Origin: Apium graveolens
Taxonomy: Eukaryota > Streptophyta > Magnoliopsida > Apiales > Apiaceae
Assembly: GCF_009905375.1 (NCBI RefSeq)
Contig: NC_133650.1
Location: 145,522,476 to 145,586,475 of the forward strand
DNA: 64,000 nt
Direction: 5' to 3'
Shown here: piece after piece, positions 34,142 to 45,105 of the stretch
Layout of the letters: each line of letters opens with the position of its first letter
How positions within the stretch are numbered: the stretch's first letter is position 1
Program-made: the position numbers and the translations under genes
Notes under the pieces: generated by a model
Seen by the model: only the letters and a program-made list of their open reading frames with translations
Databases searched by the model: none
What the model was told of the DNA's origin: nothing

Positions 34142-35698
34142 TGAATGGTTTTGAACACATAAACGCAACGAAAACAGTAATTAAAAAACATGAAAAATCA
34201 GATTTTTTAAAACCCACCGTAGGATCCATGCAAAAAAAGATATTTAATTCGTAGATCAGATTGTTTACATTAAGAAGCTTTACAAATTGGTTGAATAATG
34301 GGGATCCAAAGATTGTTCAATCATCACGCATCCCTCTCTCGCGATCTACGCTCTAACGGTATCCACACGAATGCTTGAACTCCAGGATTGGATGTGTACT
34401 AGCACAAACTCGTTTCTTCTTGCTCTCTCCATCTTCTCTCTTGGTGGCTAAGGTTTTACTAAAAGTCTTGCACATAAAATCAGCCACACAAGAGATATTA
34501 TATAGAGAGTAGAAAAAGAATTATAACTCTTAACTAATTAGGAGTTATTATTAATTCGAAATTTCTATTTGTATAATAATTAAGTCACACTTAATTATTT
34601 AACAACTGAATTTCATAATTAATATTAGTAAAATTGAATATCATTATTTATCTAATTAATTAAGTCATGTTTAATTAATATTATAAATAATTCGAATTAC
34701 TTTAATATAATTTAAATCCAATTTAAATTAAATAATCCTTCAAGCATTCTTTGTGTGTGACCCTATAGGTTATTATTATGTTGGCAACGACTTTTAAATC
34801 TAATTTAAAATCATAAACAATGAGCGACATCTAGTAATACATCATTGTTAACAAAGTGATAATTATTCAATCGGTGATCGATCAAACCTTTCGTGAATAA
34901 TGTATAATGTAATATAATCCCTTTAACCAAATATTATAGATTAAATTAGAGGCATGTAATGTGTCATCCTCATCATAGTTTAATCCAAGTTTCCTTGATC
35001 AATAAGTAGACTATTATACCAAATCAACATTTGAGCGTGACCACGTATTTCATAGTCTAGCTCACACAAGAGGCCAATAATATCACTCCTAAAATAGGAG
35101 GGTTAAATTCTATCTAGATCATTCATATTTCTCATACGATTCATAATATACCCAATGTATACTTTTATCATTACCTGGTCAAGGATAACTTTTAATGGAA
35201 TTAGTATTTATTAATTCTCGTATAGAAATATAATGACATTTAGGTCTAAGGACCAATACATCATTATCATTGTGAGAATTATTTATGACACAACAGACAT
35301 GTAGAATCTCACATCGGGTCTGTCCAACACCATTTACATTTACATATGCCTGTGTTTTTGACTTTAGTATCACTATACCTATGATCAATGAGATGTGATC
35401 ATCAGTCAACAAACACACCAATCTTAATGCATTATTATTGTCCCTTAATAATAATACTCGACTAGGAACCTTTAGGAATATTGATACTATTATCATAATC
35501 TCATTACTAAGTCACATACTTAAAGATATATAATTGCATATCATATTCCAAGGACATTTATTAATTTAACATTCATATCGCAGTAAATTAAGAATTAATA
35601 AATTATAAAGGGAATATTTGATAAAACATAAACATTAATAATCCAAATGTCTTAAACTAAAATATCATAGTGTTGTCTCTAGGGCACAAACACTAACA
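34142..35698 (-). repeat. F: 5' LTR of a minus-strand Ty1/copia element (1,557 bp)
   Basis: On the minus strand it starts TGTTAGTGTTTGTGCCC at 35698 and ends CCATTCA at 34142, followed by the primer site. A TATA box (TATATAA, 34504-34498 minus) lies upstream of a leader rich in AGAGAGAAG. The ORFs at 33973-34191 and 35179-35496 are not coding. Only this LTR is in the window. Confidence 0.75.
34498..34504 (-). promoter_or_regulatory. TATA box of copia F LTR
   Basis: TATATAA in CTCTCTATATAATATCTC on the minus strand, about 1.2 kb into the LTR and about 360 bp before its end, a normal place for a copia LTR core promoter. Confidence 0.55.
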
Positions 35699-35743
35699 GT
35701 GTGCACGGTTCCAAGCTAATCCGAAGGAATCACATCTGATAGT
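35699..35743 (+). pseudogene. G: 15-codon scrap of a Ty1/copia reverse transcriptase
   Basis: Reads C-A-R-F-Q-A-N-P-K-E-S-H-L-I-V from 35700. This is the copia RT-RNase H linker motif also found in element D (CARFQADPREPHLLAV, about 44075-44120). It is bounded by the F LTR and by X2, so it is the visible sliver of an older copia element used as landing site by both. Confidence 0.55.
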
Positions 35744-38524
35744 TATAATAACCCAAATTTTTAGGACTTTGTAAAATGATGAATGAATATTAACCCTGAT
35801 GATCAAGGGAAAACTTTTGAGCCCACACTATATAAGTTTATTTAAATTAAGTTTCCGAATTGATATTATGATTATACGTACCAATGTATAAGTGGTTAGT
35901 TCTCGAAGAAAACTAATATTTCCAGACCTTATTTTATGAACTATCGAGGAATACGAGAATCACATTATGAATAAGGATTTAAAATCCTACGAATAAAATC
36001 CAAGTAAAGATTTTAAAATATAAGGATTCATACGAAAGGAATACCCCGTGAATCACTTACGAGAAATTACCACCAATACAAGCAAGCGACCACGTAAGTA
36101 CATATGTGAATGGATAAATGAAATAAACCCATGCAAATCCCCACGCAAACCATGCTAACCAATTAGTACAAAAAGTAAACAAGTATTAGTGATAAAAAAT
36201 AATCTTTCTAAGAAGCATAGTAATTTGATTGGATGAATAGTAGAAGAGATGGTGCATTGTACTACCTAACTTGTGGACTTGGAAGATGAGGACATGCTTC
36301 TTAATTTATACAACTAATATACATATCTAACAAGCCACAAAAACAACCAACATTTAAAGAAACCAAGCAAACATCCAACATTTCTCTCTCCCCCCCCCTC
36401 TCTCTCCCTCTCTCTCTCTACCAAGAACACTTCATTCGGCCCTAAAAGAAAAGCAAATGGAAGAAATTCAAATCTCAAGCTCTAACAATGTATTAATTTT
36501 CCAATTAATTCTCAAGCTTTCATATTATCAAACTAAGGTAAACTAAATCTTTCACCCCATTCCTTTGTGTTTATTATAGGTAAATAAAATGTTAAAGATG
36601 ACGATGAATAGTGACCAAATAGCAATATCAAGTTGTTTTGTTGATTGCTTTGTTGGTTAAATATCTTTAAGCTCATCCAAGGATTTATCAAGCATCATCT
36701 ATCCAAGAAAGACCCTTCAAGAACCCAATAAAGGTATGACAACTTTCTTTCAAAATTTATTTAGTGAGAACTTTTCAAGAAAAGTATAGATCTTGGATGA
36801 ATGTTAGAGTTGTAGTGATTATATGTTAGTTTGATTTTTGTAAATGAATCAGTTTAATAAAGATGATGTTAATGAACCCAAAATTTTAAGTTCTTGAGAT
36901 AACTAAGTTTTTGAATGATTTATTGATAAATATTGAGTGATTAGTGATGGATAGTCGTTAATCGGAACCAGGGATCATGACATTTACGTCATTATAAAGT
37001 CCGATTCTAGGCAACTTAGTTTTCTGTAGAGTTACAGATTAATAAACTATGTTTTATTGAAAAACTAAGACTTTTGATAGATTTTGTCGTAGGTATCGTT
37101 TAGGCACTCGAATCTCTTGATTCGGAATTACGGTTTAAAAGTTAGGTCCATTTTAGTAAACACGAATTACGCGATAAAACTGTTACGAATTATCGACTTT
37201 GGAAGTATAAATGACATATTTAAAATCACTCAAAAGTCATGAAAGTTTAATAAAGATTGGGATATGGAGTGAATGAGCTTCCGTAAAAATTTCAAGTAAA
37301 AATATTGATTTTTCAGTTTTATAAAAATACCGGAGCCGAGATCGTGTACATAGAATTCTTTAGAAGTCGCGAGAGAAGCTGACTTGTCAATTGAATAATT
37401 GAAGTGGACGATAAGGATTGAAAATCTAAATCAAGGTTAATGACTATTCGTGCTTTAATAAAAGGATGAGAATTGGACGAGTAATATTATACGATTATAA
37501 TTGTTATGTTTTTAACAAATTAACATTAAGTACGATCAAGATCTAATAGGATGATAATGTTCTTATTTATAGATTTGGGGACTAACTCTCGGGCACCCTC
37601 AACCTCGAAACCCCCAGGAAAGTTTACAAACCTCACTCATGATTATCGTTGTGTTGTGGAAATGAATTACTGTATTTATGCATGATGCCATGATTACCAT
37701 GAGTTTCAATTACGAAATAATATAAGATGAGATTCATTGTGTTATAATAAGTATCGTATTATAATTGATTAACCCTATTGAATAACGTGGTATGTATATT
37801 TTAGATCGAGAGTCGGTCGGCATAATTTAATTAAAAACCGGAAGTATTCCGGAGATGTTGAGATTAATAATTCCTTATCTATGTTGGTATCATAGTAATT
37901 ATTCCAAGAGGCTCGATGCCCATGCGGTTTATTAAATACCTCGAACTTTTATTAAACGACTTCCAAAAATCGTATTCCCCCAACTTAAATATTATTTAAC
38001 CGATGAATTTTATTTCAAATACTTGTTTAGACGAGAAATTATTTATAGAAAAATATTTATTTATTAATTTCAAGCATTAAATATTTATTAAATATTTAAT
38101 TGATTTTATATAAATATAAATCAGTTGAGGAATATTATTTCAAATATTTATTTCAAAGAGAAGTATACGAGGTTTGATTATTTAATAATTACTAATTATT
38201 AAAAAAATTATATGACTAAAAAATCATAAATCCTATTTTAAAATATAAAGCATTAAGATTGAAGGATTTAAATCTAAGGATTACAAAGGAGATAGAAGTT
38301 GTATTCGCAATAGTATTAATGCTTTAAGGATGTTAAACATTTGATGTTATAATTAGGGATTCGAATGAATGTGTATTTTATTGGTAATTGAGGATCAGTC
38401 TTTTGTGATGTAAAGTTAATGAATGGTAACTTTATAGTTTAAGTAAATATATATCGTGCCACCTATGTTGTAAGACTCAAAAGGGAATTCAGAATCCGTA
38501 TTAGTGATACATACTATAAATAAG
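35744..38524 (+). repeat. X2: truncated chromovirus LTR, third subfamily
   Basis: Begins TATAATAACCCAAATTTTT, a one-base variant of the A LTR start, and follows the A LTR plan: CT-rich tract (36383-36437), donor AAAG|GTATGAC (36734), acceptor TTATTTATAG (ends 37572), a 45-bp GC-richer block (37573-37617) and then AG|GAAAGT where others have GCAAGT. It is cut at 38524 by copia D after about 2.8 kb; the remainder is not in the window. No ORF. Confidence 0.75.
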
Positions 38525-39032
38525 TGTTAAAAGAAATTGATGATATCAGGACATAAAACTATCTGAGTTTGTTTTCAGCATTTTCTATCAGGATTTACTG
38601 AATGTGACGTCATCAGTACTTCTATATCAGTATTTAATGATCAACATTCGATGATCAGGACTTAGTCACAACAATAGATATTAAAGAAGGAAAGGGATTG
38701 CAGAATTCAAGGTAGTGAAGGACTTTACTTACAGAAGCAATCATACATGGATATGTATTAGGTTTTCTTATTGTAATAGAATAAGATTCCTTATTGATTG
38801 TATAATTATGCACTATATAAGCACATATTAGGTTTACACTATATGTGTTACGAATTGTTATAACTTTCAGATAACCTAGCAGCTCTCAAGGATAACTGTT
38901 CATTCATTGAGAGAGTACTTTTGTAACAAGCTTTATCTGATTAATATAAAAATTGTTGATTCTGTTGAGCTTTATCGAATTGTTTGCAAAAACTGTATTC
39001 ACCCCCTCTATAGTTGTATTACAGACCTAAAA
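38525..39032 (+). repeat. Element D 5' LTR (508 bp)
   Basis: Starts TGTTAAAAGAAATTGATGA and ends GACCTAAAA just before the primer site. Element E has GGACTAACA in the same place, so the usual terminal CA appears mutated. TATA box TATATAA at 38814-38820. ATCAG(G/T)A-type short motifs recur at 38545-38665. The preceding 5 bp are ATAAG. Confidence 0.7.
38814..38820 (+). promoter_or_regulatory. TATA box of element D LTR
   Basis: TATATAA in CACTATATAAGCAC, about 220 bp before the LTR end, where a copia core promoter is expected. Confidence 0.6.
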
Positions 39033-39034
39033 AT

Positions 39035-39046
39035 TGGTATCAGAGC
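39035..39046 (+). other. Primer-binding site of element D
   Basis: TGGTATCAGAGC, two bases after the LTR end; initiator tRNA-Met type. Confidence 0.92.
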
Positions 39047-39092
39047 TTGTTGTTGATATACAAATAGTTTAAAATCTGAAAATCAATCTTTA

Positions 39093-40871
39093 ATGACAGA
39101 CAAAAAGGCTCAACCAAATCCCCCACCTCCTCCACTAGTCAATCAATCCATCAATGATAATAGTATATATGAGGCTATCAAAGTTCAAATCTTGAAGATT
39201 CATGAATATCCAATCAGGAAGGTAAATATGGCTATGTGTCTAGAAGCAACAGATCCTGAATATCTGAGTAGAATTTATGATGGTCCATACAAGCCAATGA
39301 AACTAGTTGTTATTGCTAGCCAAGAAGAAAAGATGGTTGATAAAGATAAGAAGGACTATTCTCCTGAGGATCTTTCATCTATTATGAAAGATATAAAAGT
39401 AATACATATTCTTCACAGCACTCTGGTCAATGTTATGTCTAATAGAGTAATCTATGTCAGGTTTCAAAAACTGATCAATGACTTGTCTCTGGTTGACAAA
39501 GAATATGATCTTGAAGACTATAACTTAAATTTTCTTCTTGCACTCCCAAAAAAGTGGGACTTAAAATTCACATCAATCAGGGATAACTATGAATTGGATG
39601 ATATATCTCTAGATGAGATCTATGGCATGTTGAAGACCGATGAACTGGAGATGGAGCAAAGAAACAAGAGGAAATGACCAAGAGCAAGAAAGGTTGCTCT
39701 CAAAGTTGAAGAAAATCGAAAAGAGAAGGCCAGGAGAAAAAGCCACTCCAAAGAAAAGGCCATGATTGAAAAGTATGATACCGAGTCATCCAATTCTGAA
39801 GATGACTCAAACTCTGATAGTGAATTAGATATTGAAAGTGATCATGGTGAAGATATTGAGCAGATGGCAGCTCTTTTGGTTAAAAGCTTCAAGAAGATGG
39901 TCAACAAGAACTTCAAGAACAACAACAAGAGATTTTTCAGGAAAGGCTCTAATTTCTCAAACTCTGACAAGAAGAATTATAGAAGAAACTCTGATGTGAA
40001 GGAGTCTAGATCTGGAACGTTTGACAAGTCAAAGGAAAAGTACAATAACTGTGACGGAGTAGGACACTTTATAGCTGACTGCAGAAAGCCTGGAGATGAG
40101 AAGAAACAAGCCTTGATCACAAAGAAAAAGAATGGGATGATACATCAGAATCAGATGATAAAATCAACTATGCTCTCATGGAAAATGCTGATACTGAGGA
40201 TAACACTGCTGAATTAAAGGTACCTCAAATCACACTTGCTTTTCATACTGATGATATCAATGAATTAAGATTATTTCTTAAATCTCTGCATGTTAGTTAT
40301 AGGGATCAAACTTTAGAGAATAATAGAATCAAGAGTGAAAATTCCGAGTTAAAGAAAAGGAATGATCACCTAGAAATTGAGTTACTTTCCATGTTAGAAA
40401 TTCAAAAAGAAATAGATAATGTCGTTTATGTTAAAGACAGATTGTTAAAAAAGCATGCTTATCTAGAAAAGGAGTTATCTAAAGAAAGAGAGGTTATTAA
40501 GCTTTGGACTAACTCAGGAAATTTTAGAACATGGCTGTTGGGGATCAGGAATAGGATATGCAAATAGATCTAATTCGGATACGGAAAATGAAAAAAAAAC
40601 TGAGAAGGTTAAACCAACAAATATTAATCATAAGGTTGTACCGAACAAAGTTCAGATGAAGCCCATTAAGTTTAATTCAAGTGATGATGTTGTTAAGTCA
40701 ATTCATGAGGTAGGCTCAACCTCAGCACCTAAATCAAACTTATATACTGATAAGAGTGAACAGGTTCACACAAGATCAGTAAATATTTGTTTAATGACTC
40801 AGAAATACCCTAATCAAAAGATGAAGGAATTACACATGAAAAACAAGGAGAAAAAGCCTAGGAAAAAATAG
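39093..40871 (+). pseudogene. gag of copia element D (broken)
   Basis: Opens MTDKKAQPNPPPPP at 39093. A copia gag domain ends LDEIYGMLKTDELEMEQ. Compared with element E's gag, some 40-45 residues are missing before YVRFQKLINDLSL. A TGA at 39675-39677 interrupts one continuous frame, which then runs through an acidic Ser/Asp stretch and a zinc knuckle (YNNCDGVGHFIADC) whose first Cys is replaced by Tyr. A frameshift near 40128 moves to a coiled-coil part (40178-40567: SENSELKKRNDHLEIELL); more lesions follow, with a last open piece at 40656-40871. A second, degenerate zinc knuckle may lie at about 40940-40985. Gag would form the particle and bind RNA; this copy cannot. Confidence 0.8.
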
Positions 40872-41316
40872 GGATGGTAAAGTAGGTGTTAAGGAAAATA
40901 GTACTTATAAAATTATTCACAATGCTCCTATAAAGGCATGCTTGAACTGTTGTAGTACTAATCATCTTGCTAATTATTGCAGGAAGAATAAAGAGATAAA
41001 TATTGTTCCTCCCAAATTAGAGTTTAGGAATAGAACAGTTAGATATAAACCATAAAATCCTTGTTTTCATTGTGGTATTGTGTGGCACTCTATTTATACA
41101 GGTAAACAGTATCACAGTTTATATTATGATTAATATAAACTGAAACTCTCTTTAAATAAAGCAAATACTGTTATTGCATGTGTAAAAACTGATAGTAAGA
41201 ATGTTAACATAAACTCTGATATGAAGTCTTCTGTTGCATATGTTAACAAACTTAAAAAGGCCAAAGGATCAAAGCAAGTATGGGTCCTTAAAAACACTAA
41301 TTGATTTAAATACTGA

Positions 41317-42530
41317 TTGCATGGTAACATGAGAAATTCTTTAGTATTAGACAATGGATGCTCAGGACACATGACTAGTTATAAATCCCTGTTATCAGAG
41401 TTTAAAGAGAAGGCTGGCCCAAGTGTTTCTTATGGAGATGGCAACCTAGGAAAAATCTTGGGATATGAAAAATCAAACTTGGAAATGTCATCATTGAAGA
41501 TGTAGCTCTAATTGCAGGACTCAAGCATAACTTGATCATTGTGATTCAGATCTGTGACAGAGGTTACCATGTGATTTTTTATGAAGAACATTGTAAAATT
41601 GTCAGTAATCTGATGGCAGGATTGCAATGACTAGTGTAAGAAATGGTAACTTATATGAAGCCAGGGTCTCCATAAATACTAATGGATCAGAAGTTTGTCT
41701 ACTTAGTAGAGCATCTGTGGAAGACAGATGAAACTGGCATAAAAGACTTTCTCATCTCTATTTCAACAACATTAATGAACTTGTGAGGAAAGATCTTGTA
41801 AGAGGATTTCCCAATGCAGTGTTTACTCCTGATGGCTTAGGTGACTCATGCTAGAGTGTCGTACAAAGGAAAACATCTTTCAAGAGTATAACTGAATCCT
41901 CTATTCTTCAACCATATCATCTACTTCATACTGATCTCTTTGGTCCAATCAATGTAATGTCAATTGCCAAGAAGAGGTATGCATTTGTAATTGTTGATGA
42001 ATATACAAGATACAGATGGGTGTATTTTCTGCACACCAAGGATGAATCTCCATCCATTCTTCATAATCATGTGAGAGAACTGGAAAAATGATTAATATAC
42101 AAAGTGAAGATCATTAGAAGTGATAATGTAACTGAATTCAAGAACAGTACTATGGAAGAGTTCTGCAAATACAAGGGAATAAAACAAGAATTTTCTGCCC
42201 CTGGAACTCCATAAAAAATGAAGTTGTTGAAAGAAAGAATAGAACTCTCATAGAAGATGCATGAACCATATTAGAGGAAGCAAGACTGCCTACCTACTTC
42301 TGGGCTGAGGCTGTGCAAACTTCTTGCTTCACAAAAAATGCAACATTGCTCAACAAGCATGGAAAAACACCATTTGAGATGGTGAAAGGAAAGAAGCCAA
42401 ATTTGAAGTACTTTCATATTTTTGGCTGCCAGTGTTTTGTTCTTAAAACTCATCCAGAATAGCTTACTAATTTGATCTAAAAGTTGATGAAGGCATTTTT
42501 GTTGGATATCCTCTATCAACAAAAGCTTTC
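41317..42530 (+). pseudogene. Protease and integrase of copia element D (broken)
   Basis: Protease core at about 41335-41375 reads LVLDNGCSGHMT, where the copia catalytic triplet D-S/T-G is D-N-G, a missing key residue. The integrase zinc-binding region follows near 41730-41850 (NWHKRLSHLYFNNINELV). The core shows LLHTDLFGP (first Asp, about 41930) and RSDNVTEFKN (second Asp, about 42120); the usual E-R-N-R-T third-acid region near 42230 is frame-shifted. Stops occur at many points. The enzyme would have cut the polyprotein and joined cDNA to the genome. Confidence 0.75.
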
Positions 42531-43021
42531 AGAGTGTATAATCTGAGAACAAGGACAGTAATGGAATCTATACATGTATCTTTTGATGACAAGAAAATCA
42601 CAGGTTTAGAAGATGTAGATGACCATGATGAGTTGAGATTTAAAAATAATGTACCATATACTGAACAGTTAAATCCTGATATACTGACAAATTCTGGTAC
42701 AATAAATCCTGATATCACTCCAAACTTTGATGATCCACATGACAGTGGAAATTATGTAAATACTGAAGCACATGTTGAGGGGGAGCAACATGATTCACAT
42801 CCAGAGTCTTCTACAAGTAATTCAACTAAAGGAACATAGGTAAATAATTCATCAGACTATGATTATTCAAATACCGATGGATCAAATACTGATAGCACTG
42901 GGAATACTAATTCAGGGGGAGCATTAGGAGATGATAGTGGTATAAATCAAAGAGAAACTAGAGAGTTCATGGATCAAGGGGGAAGTTCTGCTTCAAGGAG
43001 TCAACTTCCATCTGCAAAAAA

Positions 43022-44233
43022 ATGGTCCAAGTCATATACAATCCTGACTTAATCATTGGAAATCCTGATAGTGGTGTAAAAACCAGAAAAGCCACTCAAA
43101 ATAAATGTCTCTACCATTTTTTTCTATCTCAAACTGAACCAAAGAAAGTGGAAGAAGCTCTTCAAGATGCTGACTGGGTTACAACAATGCAAGAGGAACT
43201 TAATGAATTTGAAAGGAACAAAGTCTGGACTCTTGTGCCAAGACCAAAGAACATATCAGTTGTTGGTACAAAGTGGGTGTTCAGAAACAAAACTGAAAGT
43301 GAGGGAATCGTTATAAGAAATAAAGCAAGACTTCCTGCAAAGGGTTATTCCCAACAAGAAGGCATTGATTATGATGAGACTTTTTCTCCAGTTGCAAGGC
43401 TTGAGGCAATCAGAATTTTTCTAGCCTATGCTGGTCACATGAAATTTAAAGTGTTCCAAATGGATGTGAAGAGTGCATTTCTGAATGGTGAACTTGAAGA
43501 GGAAGTTAATGTTGAATAGCCTTCAGGGTTAATTGATCCAAAATATCCTGATCATGTCTATAAACTGGATAAAGCACTCTATGGACTAAAACAAGCTCCA
43601 AGGGCTTGGTATGAAACACTTGCTCTATTTCTTTTAGAAAGTGGTTTCACAAGAGGGATAATTGACAAAACTTTGTTTTATCAATACCATGGTAAGGACT
43701 TGTTATTAGTACAGATATATCTTAATGATATCATTTTTTGTTCTACTAATGATAAACTCTGTGAGAGGTTTACAAAGCTGATGCAGTCAAGATATCAAAT
43801 GAGTATGATGAGAGAACTGAGTTATTTTCTGGGTTTACTAGTAAAACAGACTGATGAAGAGATCTTCATCAACCGATCCAAATACACCAGAAATTTGCTC
43901 AAAAGTTTTTGAATGCAATATAGTTTAACAGTAACAACTCTTATGGCCACTGCAACCAAGTTAGATTTAAATATTGGTTCATCAGTAGACATAACTAACT
44001 GCAGAGGTATGATTGGCTCACTTCTATATTTGACTACTAGTAGATCTGATATCATACATGTTACCTGTCTCTGTGCAAGGTTCCAAGCTGATCCAAGGGA
44101 ACCACATCTATTAGCTGTGAAAAGAATTTTTAAATATCTCAAAGGCACCTTGAATCTTGGATTATGGTATCCTAGAGATTCAGACTTTAAGCTAATTGGA
44201 TATAAGATGCTAATTTTGCAGGATGTAAAATAG
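43022..44233 (+). pseudogene. Reverse transcriptase of copia element D (broken)
   Basis: One frame from 43022 to 44233 is interrupted by stops at 43517-43519 (a CAG-to-TAG-type change in VEQPSG-like text) and 43910-43912. It reads [56 protein letters not shown] (first catalytic Asp) and LYGLKQAPRAWYE, then QIYLNDIIF where the catalytic Y-x-D-D should be. The second motif therefore carries Asn for the first Asp, so the enzyme would be dead even without the stops. The linker CARFQADPREPHLLAV marks the end of RT. Confidence 0.85.
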
Positions 44234-44277
44234 ACAAGAAAAACACTTATGTAAGTTGCCAATTTCTTGGTGGCAGG

Positions 44278-44676
44278 TTGGTTTCTTGGTTTAGCAAGAA
44301 ACAAAAGTCAATTTCTACATCAACTGCAGAAGCTGAATATATTGTTGCAGAAAGTTGTTGTGCTCAAATTCTATGGATGAAGAATCAGTTACTGGATTAT
44401 GGGTTAGAGTATTCTGCAATTCCTATATATTGTGATAATCAAAGTGCTATTGCAATGAGAGGAAACCCAGTACAACATTCAATGACTAAACATATCAGCG
44501 TTAAGTATCATTTCATAAGGGAGCATGTGATGGAAGGTACAATGGAATTGATCTTTGTTGCAACAGATCAGCAATTATCAGATATATTCACCAAGCCTCA
44601 CTGTGAATCTACCTTTACCAGTTTGGTGAATAAATTGGGAATGATATCAGGATATTTCAAAAACTCTAATAATTAG
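44278..44676 (+). pseudogene. RNase H of copia element D
   Basis: Open 132-codon frame, shifted relative to RT. It shows the copia RNase H landmarks: SKKQKSISTSTAEAEYIVAE, SCCAQILWMKNQL, IYCDNQSAIAM, HISVKYHFIREHV and ATDQQLSDIFTKP. The acidic residues of E-A-E-Y and C-D-N are present. It ends at the natural pol terminus (about 20 residues after FTKP). Intact as a domain but separated from RT by a frameshift. Confidence 0.85.
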
Positions 44677-45105
44677 AAATAACTCTTGATAATTAGAGTA
44701 TGGTGTCTTTTTATTAATTATTAGTACTTGATAAATAATGATTCTAGTGTTAAACTCTGGTGCCATGAAAGCATGTAATTAGCTTCTATTAATACCAGCC
44801 AGTAGCTGCATGTTAAACTCTGTTTATCTGTATAGGCTTTGATATTGGTCAAATTTGTGTTGACTGGTAAATCTTGATATTTGTTGATTAAATAACTGAT
44901 ATTGGTCAAACTCTGATTAATTACAGTGGTGAAGTAATTTGTAAGTCGTAAATTATGCATGATTCAAGTTGTTTATTGATGGCGTGAGTATATGTGAAAA
45001 CGTTTGAGTATACACAAGACACTCTTCTGGGAAATTATGCGGGCAGTAACTACCATTATTACACGTTTCCATGATTGTTTTTACAGTCATTATAATGCTG
45101 CCATG
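44677..45105 (+). other. Post-pol spacer of element D, left part
   Basis: About 430 bp of non-coding sequence with loosely repeated TTGATATTGGTCAAA-type and TTAAACTCTG-type motifs, ending at CCATG where element C inserted. It continues at 58590. Sireviruses often have a long region between pol and the 3' LTR. Confidence 0.6.

Noticed and set aside
33616..38524. X1 and X2 as the two LTRs of one element
   Set aside because: The sequence between them starts with a reverse primer site and a copia LTR, not a chromovirus interior, so they are separate insertions.
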